Shown: positions 40,292-50,597, counted from the first letter of the stretch. The stretch is 64,000 bases of DNA from Paramesorhizobium endophyticum (GCF_014640615.1 NZ_BMHH01000001.1:62001-126000); one strand, 5' to 3'. The notes: generated by a model from the sequence alone, not told the origin. Translations and numbers: made by a program.

Positions 40292-41188
40292 TCAGATCAA
40301 ACCCGCTTCCGCAGCCGCGGCCTTCAATGTCTTCAGCCCCAGCGACTGGTATTGAAACGGATTGCGCTCATCCGGGTCCTGCTCGGCTTCGATCACGATC
40401 CAGCCGTCATAGCCCGCCTCTTTCAATATCTTCAGCAGCGGCGCGAAATCGATGCCGCCTTCCTCATCTCCCGGCACGGTGAAGACCCCGGCGCGCACGC
40501 CGTCCATGAAGGACATGCCGGTTTCGCGGACCTGCCGCATAATCACCGGGCGCACATTCTTGGCGTGGAAATGGCTGACGCGATCGGCATATTTTGCCAG
40601 AACCGGCGCGGGGTCCTGACCATTGCCGCCGAAATAGCAATGACCGGCATCGAAGAGCAGCCGCGTATGCAGTCCCGTCGCGGCCATGAAGGCGTCGATT
40701 TCTTCCGGCGTTTCGACCACCGTTCCCATATGGTGATGGTAGACGAGGCGGATGCCCTGCGCCGCCGTGAACGCTGCAAGCTCCTCCACCTTCGCGCCGA
40801 AGGCTTTCATCTCATCGGACGAAAGCACCGGGCTTTGCGCCAGCGGCACGGGCAGGCCCTGAATGCTGTTCGAGGTCTCGCAAACAATGCAGACCGTGCA
40901 GCCATTGTGCTTCAACCTGTCGAGATGGCGCTGGATGGCCTTCTTCTCGTCCTCCACGGATTGGACGAGCAGGTTCAGCGAGTACCAGCCGGAGACGAAG
41001 GCTAGGCCATGAGAGGCGAGCAATTGCCTGAGAGCCTCCGGGGCCTCCGGCCAGCGATGGCCATTCTCGATGCCGTCGAAGCCGATTTCCGCCGCCTCGC
41101 GCAATATCTGCCCGGTCGGGATATTCGCGCCGAGGGTCTGGTCGTCATCATTGGCCCAGGCTATGGGGTTTGTGCCGAAGCGGATCAT
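40292..41188 (-). CDS. iolE: Myo-inosose-2 dehydratase
   Basis: This 298-residue TIM-barrel enzyme dehydrates 2-keto-myo-inositol to 3D-trihydroxycyclohexane-1,2-dione. Its features are [70 protein letters not shown] and [11 protein letters not shown], all characteristic of IolE and containing the Mn/Co ligands. Start 41188 lies eight bases after the iolD stop and fits the family N-terminus. It works between IolG and IolD in the pathway. Confidence 0.96.
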   Translation of the reverse strand: MIRFGTNPIAWANDDDQTLGANIPTGQILREAAEIGFDGIENGHRWPEAPEALRQLLASHGLAFVSGWYSLNLLVQSVEDEKKAIQRHLDRLKHNGCTVCIVCETSNSIQGLPVPLAQSPVLSSDEMKAFGAKVEELAAFTAAQGIRLVYHHHMGTVVETPEEIDAFMAATGLHTRLLFDAGHCYFGGNGQDPAPVLAKYADRVSHFHAKNVRPVIMRQVRETGMSFMDGVRAGVFTVPGDEEGGIDFAPLLKILKEAGYDGWIVIEAEQDPDERNPFQYQSLGLKTLKAAAAEAGLI

Positions 41189-41196
41189 TTTCTTCC

Positions 41197-43032
41197 TCAG
41201 TTTACGAGTCTTTGCCGGGCCGCCGCTTCGAGATAGCGCGCATAGGCCTGTTTCAGCTTGTCGGTGCTTCCGACTTCCGGCACGGCGACGTCCCACCACC
41301 AGCCGGCATCGCCGAAGCCGGGGCCTTCGCTCGGGTCGGTGTCGATGACAATGACGGTCGGGATATCGCGCCCGCGCGCGGCGGCGATTTGTGCTTCGAG
41401 ATCGGGAATGTCCTTGGCCTTGACCGCAAATACGCCCATGGACGCGGCATGGGCGACGAAGTCGATGCGGGGCTGCTCGACGATGTTGCAATCCCTGTAG
41501 AGGTTGTTGAACGGCTCGCCGCCGCTGGCCTGCTGGAGACGGTTGATGCAGCCGAAGCCTCTGTTGTCGGTGAGCACCACCGTGAACGGCACCTTGCGCA
41601 TGACCGCGGTCGCCAGCTCCGAATTCGCCATCATATAGGAGCCGTCGCCGACGAAGCAGATCACCTCACGCTCGGGCCGGGCGAGTTTGAGGCCCATGGC
41701 TCCGGCAATCTCATAGCCCATGCAGGAATAGCCATATTCCATGTGATAGCCGCCCTGGCTTGCCTGCCAGAGCAGCTTCAGCGCGCCGGGCATCGTTCCT
41801 GCCGCGCACATGGCGATGGCGTTTTCGCCGGTTGCACGCTGCACCGCGCCGATGATTTGCGCATCGGTCGGCAGGCCATCGCCATCAGGCGCGGCGCAAT
41901 GGCGGACCACGGCGGCGAGCCATTCGGTCCTGAGGGAGTCGCCGGACGCGGGGGCGCGGTGATCGCCCAGAAGCTCGCTGAAAGCCTGCAAGGCAACCTT
42001 GGCGTCGGCCACGAGGCCGATCGCGCCGTGCTTGTCCGCATCATAGCCCTGCACATTGATGGAGACGAGCTTCACATCATCGGCCTCGAACAGCGACCAG
42101 GAGCCGGTAGTGAAATCCTGAAAGCGCGTGCCGATGCCGATGACCAGATCCGCCCTGCGGGCGAGCGCATTGGCGGCGGCGGAGCCATCGACGCCCGCCG
42201 CGCCGAAATTCATCGGATGGGCCTGCGCCAGTGCGGATTTGCCCGCTTGCGTTTCCACGACGGGAATGGCGTGGCGGGTGGCGAAGCCGGCCAGTTCCTG
42301 CTCTGCCTCGCTATAGATCACCCCGCCGCCCGCGACGATTACCGGGCGCCTGGCGGCGCGGATGAGGGCGGCGACATCGGCAAGGTCACGCCGGTCCGAC
42401 TCCGGCCTGCGGATGCGCCAGATTTTCGGCTCGAAGAAGGCTTCCGGCCAGTCATAGGCCTCCGCCTGCACATCCTGGCAGAAGGACAGCGTTACCGGGC
42501 CGCAATTGGCGGGGTCGGTCATGACGCGCAGCGCGCGCGGCAGAGCAGTCAGGAGTTGCTCCGGCCTGACGATGCGGTCGAAATAGCGACTCACCGGGCG
42601 GAAGCAATCATTGGCCGAAACGGTGCCGTCGCCGAAATCTTCCACCTGCTGGAGCACGGGATCGGGCCTGCGGTTGGCGAAGACATCGCCGGGAATGAGC
42701 AGCACCGGCAGGCGGTTGACATGGGCGAGCGCCGCCGCCGTCACCATATTGGTCGCGCCGGGGCCGATGGAGGACGTGACGGCCTGCACCCGGCGGCGCT
42801 TCATCGCCTTGGCATAAGCGATGGCGGCGTGCGCCATGGTCTGCTCGTTCTGGCCGCGCCAGGTGGGCAGGCTGTTGCCTGCCTCCTGCAAAGCTTGTCC
42901 AAGACCCGCGACATTGCCATGGCCGAAAATCGCCCATACGCCATCGACGAAGCGCTCACCGTCTTCCGTCATCTGGGCGGAAAGCCATTTCACCATGGCC
43001 TGCGCCGCCGTAAGCCTTACTACCGTGCTCAT
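41197..43032 (-). CDS. iolD: 3D-(3,5/4)-trihydroxycyclohexane-1,2-dione hydrolase
   Basis: This 611-residue thiamine diphosphate enzyme opens the ring to 5-deoxy-glucuronate. It has the N-terminal ThDP pattern ([53 protein letters not shown]), the central Rossmann part, and the C-terminal [16 protein letters not shown]...NRGFGCI ThDP/Mg-binding motif. The ATG at 43032 overlaps the iolCJ stop (ATGA). Its length is normal. Confidence 0.97.
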   Translation of the reverse strand: MSTVVRLTAAQAMVKWLSAQMTEDGERFVDGVWAIFGHGNVAGLGQALQEAGNSLPTWRGQNEQTMAHAAIAYAKAMKRRRVQAVTSSIGPGATNMVTAAALAHVNRLPVLLIPGDVFANRRPDPVLQQVEDFGDGTVSANDCFRPVSRYFDRIVRPEQLLTALPRALRVMTDPANCGPVTLSFCQDVQAEAYDWPEAFFEPKIWRIRRPESDRRDLADVAALIRAARRPVIVAGGGVIYSEAEQELAGFATRHAIPVVETQAGKSALAQAHPMNFGAAGVDGSAAANALARRADLVIGIGTRFQDFTTGSWSLFEADDVKLVSINVQGYDADKHGAIGLVADAKVALQAFSELLGDHRAPASGDSLRTEWLAAVVRHCAAPDGDGLPTDAQIIGAVQRATGENAIAMCAAGTMPGALKLLWQASQGGYHMEYGYSCMGYEIAGAMGLKLARPEREVICFVGDGSYMMANSELATAVMRKVPFTVVLTDNRGFGCINRLQQASGGEPFNNLYRDCNIVEQPRIDFVAHAASMGVFAVKAKDIPDLEAQIAAARGRDIPTVIVIDTDPSEGPGFGDAGWWWDVAVPEVGSTDKLKQAYARYLEAAARQRLVN

Positions 43033-45116
43033 GCTGCCTGCTCCTTCTTCCGCGCCGCATCCCACACATCGCAAAGCCTCATGTAGCGCGCCGCCATGTC
43101 CTCGATAGCCGCTTCATCGCCGATCTCGCCCGCGAACCAGCGCCGCGCCGCATCGGCGAAAATGGTGCGGCCGACGGCGAAGCCCTTCACGAGCGGGAAT
43201 TTGGCCGCGACCGCAAAACTCGCGGCAAGCTCGGCCTCCGGCGCGTCCAGCCCCAGCACGAGGATGCCGCGCGTGTGTCGGTCATGCGCCTCGATGGCGG
43301 CGATGGCGTTCTGCCAACCGGCTTCCGTCTTCATCGGTTCCAGCTTCCACCAGTCGGGGTAGATGCCTGCCGCGTAGAACTGGTGGATCAAGGTCGCGAC
43401 CGTCATGTCGTCGGTGGGGCCGACCTTGGAGGGGATGATCTCAGCCAAAAATTCCAGCCGGTTGCGCCGCGCCGCCTCGAAGAGCCGCTTCACCGTTGCC
43501 TCTTGCGCGGCGCGGGTGGGAACATCGTCGTCCGGGTGGCAGAAGCAAAGGATTTTCACCACCTGCTCGCGCGCCCATTCGACAAGCCCGCCGCAATCGG
43601 AACCGAGTTCCGGTTCGAGCGTGAGAGGACGCGAGCCCGGCCATTCCGCCGGACGGCCGATCCAGAGCCCGGTGCCGGAGGCGCGGTGCAGCGCCGAGCG
43701 GCCGATACGGTTGTCGCAGAGGATGCCATAGCCCTCGGAGGTGGTGGACTGCCCCTCACCCTTACCCTCTCCCCGTGAATTACGGGGAGAGGGAGGCGTC
43801 AGCGTTGACGCTTCTTTCTGTTCTGCTGTGCCTGGCTCAATGGATAGGGCATCAGCGTGGATGCCCCCCTCGCCCCGCGAGCGGGGAGAGGGTAAGGGTG
43901 AGGGGCAATGCGCCGCCTGCACGCGGAGCGCTGCGTCGAGGCAGAGTTCCTTGAAGGCCGCGCCCTTTTCCGGCGTGTAGCCCGGCATATCCTCGAGTTG
44001 CTTGCGGTGGTCGAAGGCGAAGACGCGCATGGTCGACCAGTCGCCATTGACCCGTGTATGGCGCGTAGTGGACCAGTGAAGCTGCTCCAGCTCAGGGTCA
44101 TTGCGAAGATCGGGACGCTTGACGCCTCGTTTCAGGAAGAACTGCAATTCCTCCCAGCTGGGATAGGCCGGGGTGCAGCCATGGCGGCTGACGGCGAAAG
44201 CGCCGCAGGCATTGGCGTATTTCAGCGAGGTGGGCCAGTCCGCTCCGGTCAGCCAGCCGCGCAGAAGCCCGGCGAAGAAGCCATCGCCCGCGCCCAGCAC
44301 GTTGAACACCTCTATCCGGAACGCCTCTCCGCTTTGACCCTTGTCGAGGCTATCGGGAATCTCGCCCTCGAAGGCAACGGCTCCAAGCGGCCCGCGCTTG
44401 CAGACCAGCGTTGCGCCGCTCACCTCCCGAACCGCCTTCAGCGCCGCCAGCGTATCGGTCGAGCCGCCTGCGATATGGAGTTCTTCTTCCGTGCCGACGA
44501 TCAGGTCGAAATAATGCAAGCTTGATTGCAGCTTGGCGGTGACTTTCCCGCTCTCGACAAACCGGCTTTCGCCATCGCCATGGCCCGCGACACCCCACAG
44601 GTTCGGGCGATAATCGATGTCGAGTGCGGTCTTGAGGCCGTGCTTGCGGGCGAGCTTCAGCGCCTTGATGCTTGCGGCCTCCGTGCGCGTGTGGGAGAGA
44701 TGCGTTCCGGTGACTACGAGCGCACGGGCCGATGCGATGAAACTTTCATCGATATCGTCCTCGCAGAGCGCCATGTCGGCGCAGTTCTCGCGGTAAAAGA
44801 TCAGCGGAAACTGCTTGTCGTCGCGGATGCCGAGAATGACGAGAGCGGTGAGCCGTTCCGGGTCTGTCCTGACGCCTTGCGTGGAGACGCCTTCGCGGGC
44901 AAGCTGCTCAAGGATGAAGCGGCCCATATGCTCGTCGCCCACGCGTGTGATCAGCGCGGATTTGAGGCCGAGCCGCGCCGCGCCGCAGGCGATGTTGGTG
45001 GGCGAGCCGCCGATATATTTCTCGAACGAGCCCATATCCTCCAGCCGTCCGCCAACTTGCGTGCCATAGAGATCGACGCTGGCGCGGCCTATGGTGATGA
45101 CGTCGAGGGGCTTCAT
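43029..45116 (-). CDS. iolC: Fused 5-dehydro-2-deoxygluconokinase / DUF2090 (IolJ-like aldolase) protein
   Basis: In this 695-residue bifunctional protein, residues 1 to about 325 are a PfkB-family kinase: [44 protein letters not shown] and the ATP/anion-hole motif [16 protein letters not shown]. Residues about 340-695 form a DUF2090 domain ([16 protein letters not shown]..., [42 protein letters not shown]) thought to cleave the phosphorylated product to malonate semialdehyde and DHAP. The fusion is usual in rhizobia. What is odd is a family B palindrome (43750-43907) encoding residues about 404-456 within the DUF2090 domain, between [14 protein letters not shown] and [11 protein letters not shown]. 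The start overlaps the dehydrogenase gene stop (45113-45116). Confidence 0.95.
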   Translation of the reverse strand: MKPLDVITIGRASVDLYGTQVGGRLEDMGSFEKYIGGSPTNIACGAARLGLKSALITRVGDEHMGRFILEQLAREGVSTQGVRTDPERLTALVILGIRDDKQFPLIFYRENCADMALCEDDIDESFIASARALVVTGTHLSHTRTEAASIKALKLARKHGLKTALDIDYRPNLWGVAGHGDGESRFVESGKVTAKLQSSLHYFDLIVGTEEELHIAGGSTDTLAALKAVREVSGATLVCKRGPLGAVAFEGEIPDSLDKGQSGEAFRIEVFNVLGAGDGFFAGLLRGWLTGADWPTSLKYANACGAFAVSRHGCTPAYPSWEELQFFLKRGVKRPDLRNDPELEQLHWSTTRHTRVNGDWSTMRVFAFDHRKQLEDMPGYTPEKGAAFKELCLDAALRVQAAHCPSPLPSPRSRGEGGIHADALSIEPGTAEQKEASTLTPPSPRNSRGEGKGEGQSTTSEGYGILCDNRIGRSALHRASGTGLWIGRPAEWPGSRPLTLEPELGSDCGGLVEWAREQVVKILCFCHPDDDVPTRAAQEATVKRLFEAARRNRLEFLAEIIPSKVGPTDDMTVATLIHQFYAAGIYPDWWKLEPMKTEAGWQNAIAAIEAHDRHTRGILVLGLDAPEAELAASFAVAAKFPLVKGFAVGRTIFADAARRWFAGEIGDEAAIEDMAARYMRLCDVWDAARKKEQAA
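43750..43907. repeat. Family B palindromic element inside iolC
   Basis: TGCCCCTCACCCTTACCCTC from 43750 and its complement ending 43907 enclose CTCCCCGTGAATTACGGGGAG and CGCCCCGCGAGCGGGG hairpins. On the minus strand it is read open as [15 protein letters not shown]...[10 protein letters not shown], the same frame as in cydC and cydD. Confidence 0.9.
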
Positions 45117-46231
45117 TTTTGGCCTCCGATCCGGACGGACGTTCCGTTTGACGCGGCCATGGCGTGGATGATGCGCTCGATCTCCAGCCCCTGCGCAAAA
45201 TCCGGCCCCGCATTCGGCCCGCCGGCGATGGCGGAGAGAAGGTCCCGCGCTTCGATGACCTTCTGCTCGTTGAAGCCGAAATTATGGCCCGGCGCGGGGC
45301 AGAAGGCGGCATAGTCCGGCTGGGCCGGGCCGGTCAAATGGCGCACGAAACCGGCCTCTCCGGCGTGATGCACCCACAGTTCATTCATGTTTTCTTGGTC
45401 GAAAACGATGGTGCCATCAGTTCCGTGCACCTCCCATTGCAGGCGGCATTTTCTACCGCGCGCCACGCGGGAGGTGGCGAAAGAGCCATGCGCGCCGGAG
45501 GCAAAGCGTAAGAGCGCCATCGCGCTATCCTCATTCTCCACCGGCTTCAGCCCGTCAGGCGATGGGCGCATGGGCACGGCGATTTGCGTCTGCGCGGTGA
45601 GTTCGCTCACCGGCCCCATCAGCGCCAGCATGTGGCTGACGAGATGGCAGCCCAGATCGCCTAGCGCGCCAAGGCCACCTCCCTCGTGAGTCATCCGCCA
45701 CGACCAGGGGAGGTTCGGATCGGCGGAATAATCCTCGTCATAGACCCCGCGAAAGGCGAGCGGCTCACCGATCTCGCCATTGCGGATCATCGCCCGCGCG
45801 GATTGGAAAGCAGGGCTTCTCAGATAATTATAGCCAAGGATCGTCACTTGGCCCGGATGCGCGGCGGCGACTGCTGCCATCGCCTCGGCGTCCGACAGGG
45901 TCAGCGCCATCGGCTTTTCCAGCCAGACATGCTTGCCCGCCTTCAGCGCGGCCTCGGCCATCGGGCGATGCAGGCCGTTGGGCGCGGTGATCGAGACGAC
46001 ATCCACCTTGGGGTCAGCAACCGCCTCCTGCCAATGGGCGGTGGCGCGGGCAAAGCCGAACTGGCGGGCGAAGGCATTCGCCGCTTCCTCGGTCGCATCA
46101 CTGAGGATTTCCAGCCTCGGATGCGCGCCGCCAAACACCGCCGCGACATTGCGCCAAGCCATGGCATGGCACTTGCCCATGAAGCCTGTGCCGATGAGGG
46201 CGATGCCGAGTTGTTTTTGCGAATATGACAT
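45113..46231 (-). CDS. Gfo/Idh/MocA-family dehydrogenase in the inositol cluster
   Basis: This 372-residue NAD-dependent oxidoreductase has [21 protein letters not shown] (Rossmann), the catalytic-region motif [10 protein letters not shown] with Lys, and [25 protein letters not shown] (the conserved Asp-x-x-x-His pair). It differs from IolG and probably oxidises another inositol isomer or related polyol (IdhA/IolX/IolW-like). Two ATG codons lie in tandem (46234 and 46231); the second has the better distance to GGAG. It overlaps iolC by four bases, so it belongs to the same operon. Confidence 0.9.
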   Translation of the reverse strand: MSYSQKQLGIALIGTGFMGKCHAMAWRNVAAVFGGAHPRLEILSDATEEAANAFARQFGFARATAHWQEAVADPKVDVVSITAPNGLHRPMAEAALKAGKHVWLEKPMALTLSDAEAMAAVAAAHPGQVTILGYNYLRSPAFQSARAMIRNGEIGEPLAFRGVYDEDYSADPNLPWSWRMTHEGGGLGALGDLGCHLVSHMLALMGPVSELTAQTQIAVPMRPSPDGLKPVENEDSAMALLRFASGAHGSFATSRVARGRKCRLQWEVHGTDGTIVFDQENMNELWVHHAGEAGFVRHLTGPAQPDYAAFCPAPGHNFGFNEQKVIEARDLLSAIAGGPNAGPDFAQGLEIERIIHAMAASNGTSVRIGGQK

Positions 46232-46307
46232 CATCGTCTCCGGATCGATGGCAATCCAATCGGATATGGAGCAGCTAGCCACGATCATTTGTGATTATCC
46301 TCAAGGT

Positions 46308-47084
46308 TCAGATCGTCCCGCCAAGCGAACCCTCGAGCGCGGCCAACTCCTGCCCGCCGGCCATCAGATCCTGCAATTCCAGCGCTGTTATCTCGCCCTT
46401 CTTCGCCGTGCCGAGCGTCTGTCCCCGGTTCAGCACCGTGAAGCGGTCGCCCACCGCCAGCGCGTGGCGGACATTGTGCGAGATGAACACCACGCCGACG
46501 CCTTGCGAGCGCACCCGGTCGATGGTGGCGAGCACGTTCGAGGTCTGGCGCACGCCCAACGCCGAAGTCGGCTCGTCGAGGATCAGCACCTTGGCCCCGA
46601 AATAGACGGCGCGGGCAATCGCCACGGTCTGCCGCTCGCCGCCCGAGAGTGTCCCCACCGCCTGATCGGGACGGCGCAGATTGATGCCCATGCGGCGCAT
46701 CTCCGCCATGGTCACCTCATTGGCCTTCTCCACGTCGAAGCGCTTGAAAAGCCCCCTGCCCTTCACCGGCTCGCGCCCCATGAAGAAATTGCGCGCCACC
46801 GACATCAGCGGGATCATGGCAAGGTCCTGGAACACGGTGGCGATGCCCGCCTCCATGGCGTCACGCGGGCTGTCGAAGGACATTGGCCTGCCTTCGAAGG
46901 TGATCGTCCCCTCGGTCGGCTTGTGCACGCCCGACATGGTCTTGATGAAGGTCGACTTGCCCGCGCCATTGTCGCCCAGCAGGCAATGGCACTCGCCGGG
47001 GTGGACGTCGAAGGTGACGCCGTTCAGCGCGATGACATTGCCGAAATGCTTTCTGATGTTTTCCATGCGGATGATGGGTTGCAT
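46308..47084 (-). CDS. iatA: Inositol ABC transporter ATPase
   Basis: This 258-residue single-domain sugar-type ATPase has Walker [12 protein letters not shown]-loop VFQDLAM, signature [16 protein letters not shown] and Walker [13 protein letters not shown]. Single-domain ATPases (half the size of RbsA) are typical of this transporter subclass in rhizobia. Gene context in the iol cluster points to myo-inositol, as for IatA of Caulobacter. AAGGAATAAAG precedes ATG 47084. Confidence 0.88.
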   Translation of the reverse strand: MQPIIRMENIRKHFGNVIALNGVTFDVHPGECHCLLGDNGAGKSTFIKTMSGVHKPTEGTITFEGRPMSFDSPRDAMEAGIATVFQDLAMIPLMSVARNFFMGREPVKGRGLFKRFDVEKANEVTMAEMRRMGINLRRPDQAVGTLSGGERQTVAIARAVYFGAKVLILDEPTSALGVRQTSNVLATIDRVRSQGVGVVFISHNVRHALAVGDRFTVLNRGQTLGTAKKGEITALELQDLMAGGQELAALEGSLGGTI

Positions 47085-47097
47085 CTTTATTCCTTTC

Positions 47098-47146
47098 AGC
47101 GGGATTTTTGTCCGAAAACCGGGGGCCACTTTTCGGAAATCCCGCT
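47098..47146. repeat. RIME-like hairpin overlapping the permease stop codon
   Basis: AGCGGGATTT (47098-47107) pairs with AAATCCCGCT (47137-47146), with an inner TCCGAAAA / TTTTCGGA pair similar to the family A variant at 9257. The right arm covers the iatP stop codon, and the hairpin sits before the iatA ribosome-binding site. Confidence 0.7.
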
Positions 47147-48251
47147 AGCGCTCCCCCGTCACACGCTTGCGGATGACATTGTTGAAGATGACGGCGAGCA
47201 GCAGCATCGCGCCCAGAAACACCTGGAACCAATCCTGATCGAAGCGGGTATAGGTGAGGCCGATGGTGACCATCCCAAAGATGATCGCGCCGAAGAAAGC
47301 GCCGATGGCCGAGCCATAGCCGCCGGTGAGCAGGCAACCGCCGATGACCGCGGTGATGATCGCCTCGAACTCCTTCATGAAGCCACGGCGCGCATCGGTG
47401 GAACCGGCGTCGATGACAGTGATGATGGCGACCAGCGCCGCGGCCATGGCGGTGAGCATAAAGAGCGCGATCTTGACGCGGCGGACAGGCACGCCGGAAT
47501 TCTGCGCGGCAAGGGCATCCCCGCCCGTGGCGAAGATCCAGTTGCCGAAGGGCGTGCGCAGCAGCACCCAGGTCGCGACAAGCGCAAACAGAACGAACCA
47601 GATGATCTCGACGGGAATGCCGGGCACTTTCGGCGCGCCGGACTTGAAGACATCGATCAGGCCCGCCTTGGCCAGCCATTCGAACAGGAACCCAAAGGCG
47701 TCGCCGGAAAAGATCGGCGTCAGGAAATCGCCCTCCACCGCCTCGCGCACGCCGCGCAATTGCGTCGCCCCGCCGGTGAAGATCTTGAGGCCGACCAGCG
47801 ATGCGCCGCGCAGGACGAAAAGCCCCGCCAGCGTGACGATGAAGGATGGCAGGCCGGTGCGGATGACGATGAGCCCGTTCCCCGCGCCAAGCCCGGCGGC
47901 AAAGGCCATGGTCAGCGGGATGGCTAGGATGAGCGGCAGGCCCAGATTGACGGTGAAGACGCCGAAGATCATGCCGGCGAAGGCGACCATGGAACCGATG
48001 GAAAGATCGAACTCCCCGCCGATCATCAGGAGCGCGGCGGCGATGCCGAGAATGCCGAGCTGCGCCGCCGGCGTCATGATGTTCATGATGCCCGACAGCG
48101 TGAACATGCTGCGGTCGGCGGTCGCCAGGAAGAAAAGCGTGACGAGGATGACGCCCCCGATCGCGCCCAGCTCCGGCCGTTTCATGAGTTTGGAGACGGC
48201 GGATTCGGATGTAAGCCGCTCATCCGTCTTCGCCAGCGTGTCGGTGGGCAT
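47145..48251 (-). CDS. iatP: Inositol ABC transporter permease
   Basis: This 368-residue sugar ABC permease (RbsC/BPD_transp_2 family) has about nine helices. Its motifs are LLMIGGEFDLSIGSMVAFAGMIFGV, FIVTLAGLFVLRG, GGDALAAQNSGVPVRRVKIALFMLTAMAAALVAII and ITAVIGGCLLTGGYGSAIGAFFGA. A long periplasmic insertion lies in residues about 155-215. Context suggests transport of myo-inositol, together with IbpA and IatA. It is separated from ibpA by a 233-bp gap carrying a family C repeat. Confidence 0.9.
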   Translation of the reverse strand: MPTDTLAKTDERLTSESAVSKLMKRPELGAIGGVILVTLFFLATADRSMFTLSGIMNIMTPAAQLGILGIAAALLMIGGEFDLSIGSMVAFAGMIFGVFTVNLGLPLILAIPLTMAFAAGLGAGNGLIVIRTGLPSFIVTLAGLFVLRGASLVGLKIFTGGATQLRGVREAVEGDFLTPIFSGDAFGFLFEWLAKAGLIDVFKSGAPKVPGIPVEIIWFVLFALVATWVLLRTPFGNWIFATGGDALAAQNSGVPVRRVKIALFMLTAMAAALVAIITVIDAGSTDARRGFMKEFEAIITAVIGGCLLTGGYGSAIGAFFGAIIFGMVTIGLTYTRFDQDWFQVFLGAMLLLAVIFNNVIRKRVTGER

Positions 48252-48299
48252 GGGTTTTACTCCCGTGAAGTTACTTTACGGAAACGTTGGCGGGGCAAC

Positions 48300-48455
48300 A
48301 CCCCCCTCTGTCCTGCCGGACATCTCCCCCACAAGGGGGAGATCGGCCTTCATAAACGTCGGCACCAATCGCAAACCTCTCAGGATGAGCGCGAAGCGTC
48401 GTGTCAGCCAATCTCCCTCCTTGTGGGGGAGATGCCCGGCAGGGCAGAGGGGGGT
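48300..48455. repeat. Palindromic repeat (family C), copy 2
   Basis: ACCCCCCTCTGTCCTGCCGG and CCGGCAGGGCAGAGGGGGGT are the outer arms, with CATCTCCCCCACAAGGGGGAG and CTCCTTGTGGGGGAGATG hairpins inside. It fills most of the ibpA-iatP gap and is closely similar to copy 1 at 39225. Confidence 0.85.
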
Positions 48456-48484
48456 GCCTCGCGCCAAACCTGAATGTTATCGCC

Positions 48485-49405
48485 TTACCTTATCCCCTTC
48501 GCCGAAAGCTCGATCACCTTCCCCGCAGCCTCCTTCGTCACAAGGTTCGGCCCCGAAGGCACATCGCCGCCCGGGATCAGGCCGTATTCCGCATTGAGCG
48601 CCAGGAACGAAACCGGCAGATAGCCTTGCAGGAATTGCTGCTGGTCGATGGCGAAGGCGGCCTTGCCGTCGGCGACCTGCTGCAGGAAGCCTGCCGAGAG
48701 GTCGAAGGTGGCGATCAGCACATCGTCACGCCCGAGCGCCTGCGCGGCCTTCACCGCCGGTTCGCCCACCAGCGTGGCGTTGAGGCTGAGGACTGCATTC
48801 ACATCCTTGTCGGACTCAAGCGCGGCGCGGACCTTGGACTCCACTTCCGCCGGGTCGTTGCCGGTCGGCAGCACCGTCACCGGATTGCCGAAGCCCTCCG
48901 TGAAACCGGCGCAGCGCTGGTCGAGCGAGACATTGCCGACTTCCTGATTGATGCAGATGCCCTTCTTGCCGCCCATTTCGGCGAGCTTCGCACCTGCCGC
49001 CTTGCCCGCGTCGAATTCCGACTGGCCGACATGCAGCTTCGCGCCGAGCTTGTGCGCGACATCGCCGCCCGAATTGATGGATATGACCGGGATGCCCGCC
49101 TCTACGGCGCGCTTGATCGACGGCCCGAGCGCATCGCCATCGGGGATCGAGACGACAAGGCCGTCCGGCTCCTGATTGACGGCGGCATCGATCAGCTGGC
49201 CCATCTTGACCATGTCGAAGGTTTCCGGCGCGCGGTATTCGACATTCGCGCCGGTATCCTTGCCCGCCTTATCGACGCCATTCTTGACCACCGACCAGAA
49301 CGGATCATTTGCCTGCCCGTGGGTCACGACGATGATGTCAGTGGCGAGAGCGGGGGTGGCCGCCAGCATCGCGGCGGCGGCAATGCCTATGCATAGATTC
49401 TTCAT
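48485..49405 (-). CDS. ibpA: Inositol ABC transporter substrate-binding protein
   Basis: This 306-residue periplasmic binding protein of the RbsB-like type has signal peptide MKNLCIGIAAAAMLAATPALA, then VTHGQANDPFWSVVKNGVDKAGKDTG, DGLVVSIPDGDALGPSIKRAVEAGIPVISINSGGD, and FAIDQQQFLQGYLPVSFL. The FAIDQQ segment is typical of the sugar/inositol group. It is the first component of the transporter operon, read in the same direction as iolG 107 bases upstream. It presumably binds myo-inositol in the periplasm. Confidence 0.9.
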   Translation of the reverse strand: MKNLCIGIAAAAMLAATPALATDIIVVTHGQANDPFWSVVKNGVDKAGKDTGANVEYRAPETFDMVKMGQLIDAAVNQEPDGLVVSIPDGDALGPSIKRAVEAGIPVISINSGGDVAHKLGAKLHVGQSEFDAGKAAGAKLAEMGGKKGICINQEVGNVSLDQRCAGFTEGFGNPVTVLPTGNDPAEVESKVRAALESDKDVNAVLSLNATLVGEPAVKAAQALGRDDVLIATFDLSAGFLQQVADGKAAFAIDQQQFLQGYLPVSFLALNAEYGLIPGGDVPSGPNLVTKEAAGKVIELSAKGIR

Positions 49406-49512
49406 GCTATCCCTCCCATTGGTTGGACGTCACCTCCTGACGCCCGTTTCATCCGGCCAAGCGGGACCGGCACCGAGTGCCACGCCAACACCTCCCCGTG
49501 TGGCAAAGCAAT

Positions 49513-50505
49513 TTATAAAACTGGCGCGACCGGCTGGCCCGACTTCGCCGAAGCGGTCGCGGCCTCGGCCAACGCCAGTGCGGCGACGCCATCACGCAGC
49601 GTGACCGGAATTTCCGCGCCGTCGAGCGCAGCCCTGACGAAGGCATCCCATTCCGCCGCATAGGCGCGCATGTAGCGCTCCAGAAAGAACAGCTCAGGTT
49701 TTGCGCTGAGAACGCCCGCCTTCGTCGCCTTCGACAGGGTGTTTTCGAGCACGTTCTCCGCCGAGAGCAGGCCTTCCGAGCCGAGCAATTCGACGCGCTG
49801 GTCATAGCCATAGGCGGCGCGACGGCTGTTCCTGATCACCGCAATGCGGCCATCGGCATAGGCCATCGTCACCACCGCCGTATCGACATCATCAGCCGCT
49901 CCGATTTCAGGATCGACTATGGAGGAGCCCACGGCGTGGACGGATTTCGGCAAATCCTTCATCAGGAAATTCGCCATGTCGAAATCGTGAATCATCATGT
50001 CGCGGAACAGCCCGCCCGACACTTTCACATAGCTCACCGGGGGGGGAGCCGGGTCGAAGGAGGTGATGGAAAGCAGTTCCGGCTTGCCGATTTCCCCGGC
50101 GGCGACGGACGCCTGCATCAGCGCGAAATTCGGATCGAAGCGGCGGTTGAAGCCGATCATGACGGGAATACCGGTGGCGGAAGCCTTGGCGAGGCAGGCC
50201 CGCGCCCGATCGAGCGACAAATCCACCGGCTTTTCGCACAGCACCGCCTTGCCCGCCTCGGTGACGCGCTCGATCAGGTCCGAATGGGTGTCCGTCGAGG
50301 TGGCGATCAGCACGGCATTGATGGAGCTATCCGCCAGAATGTCGTCCGTGCCCATGGCCTTCGCCCCGTGAGCCTCCGCCAGAGACCGCGCGGCTTCCTC
50401 ATTGACGTCCGACACGGCGGCAAGCTCGCTCCTCGGATGGCCCGCAATATTGACGGCATGCACACGGCCGATACGGCCTGCCCCAAGCAATCCTACTTTC
50501 AGCAA
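49513..50505 (-). CDS. iolG: Inositol 2-dehydrogenase
   Basis: This 330-residue Gfo/Idh/MocA enzyme oxidises myo-inositol to 2-keto-myo-inositol with NAD, the first catabolic step. Motifs are LLGAGRIGRVHAVNIAGHP, CEKPVDLSLDRARACL with the catalytic Lys, IGFNRRFDPNF and SGGLFRDMMIHDFDMANFL (Asp/His pair). The most likely start is a TTG at 50505: GGGAGGA lies five bases upstream and the family starts MLKVGLLGAGRIG. An ATG at 50532 would translate the ribosome-binding site itself. The gene faces iolR across two operator sites. Confidence 0.94.
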   Translation of the reverse strand: MLKVGLLGAGRIGRVHAVNIAGHPRSELAAVSDVNEEAARSLAEAHGAKAMGTDDILADSSINAVLIATSTDTHSDLIERVTEAGKAVLCEKPVDLSLDRARACLAKASATGIPVMIGFNRRFDPNFALMQASVAAGEIGKPELLSITSFDPAPPPVSYVKVSGGLFRDMMIHDFDMANFLMKDLPKSVHAVGSSIVDPEIGAADDVDTAVVTMAYADGRIAVIRNSRRAAYGYDQRVELLGSEGLLSAENVLENTLSKATKAGVLSAKPELFFLERYMRAYAAEWDAFVRAALDGAEIPVTLRDGVAALALAEAATASAKSGQPVAPVL

Positions 50506-50558
50506 ATTTTCCTCCCAGACGCGGGTTCCCAACCGCGATGGGAGTACTATTTCAATTT

Positions 50559-50597
50559 TTGCTCACGCGAGCAATAGGATTTTGCCCGCGCGTGCAA
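50559..50597. promoter_or_regulatory. Paired LacI-type operators between iolG and iolR
   Basis: TTGCTCACGCGAGCAA (50559-50574) and TTGCCCGCGCGTGCAA (50582-50597) are 16-bp dyads with a central CG, 23 bp apart centre to centre. They share TTGC-C-CG-G-GCAA. Central-CG symmetry is typical of LacI-family sites, so these are the probable IolR operators controlling iolG and iolR. Confidence 0.75.

Noticed and set aside
41170-43086. Long plus-strand open frame opposite iolD
   Set aside because: Antisense shadow of iolD, with no recognisable domains or ribosome-binding site.
45933-47927. Long plus-strand open frame (664 codons) across the Gfo/Idh and inositol transporter genes
   Set aside because: It crosses three well-supported minus-strand genes and their gaps, and its low-complexity Arg/His/Asp-rich translation is typical of antisense frames in GC-rich DNA.
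50506-50532. iolG start at ATG 50532
   Set aside because: This would translate the Shine-Dalgarno sequence (GGGAGGA). The family N-terminus matches the TTG at 50505.
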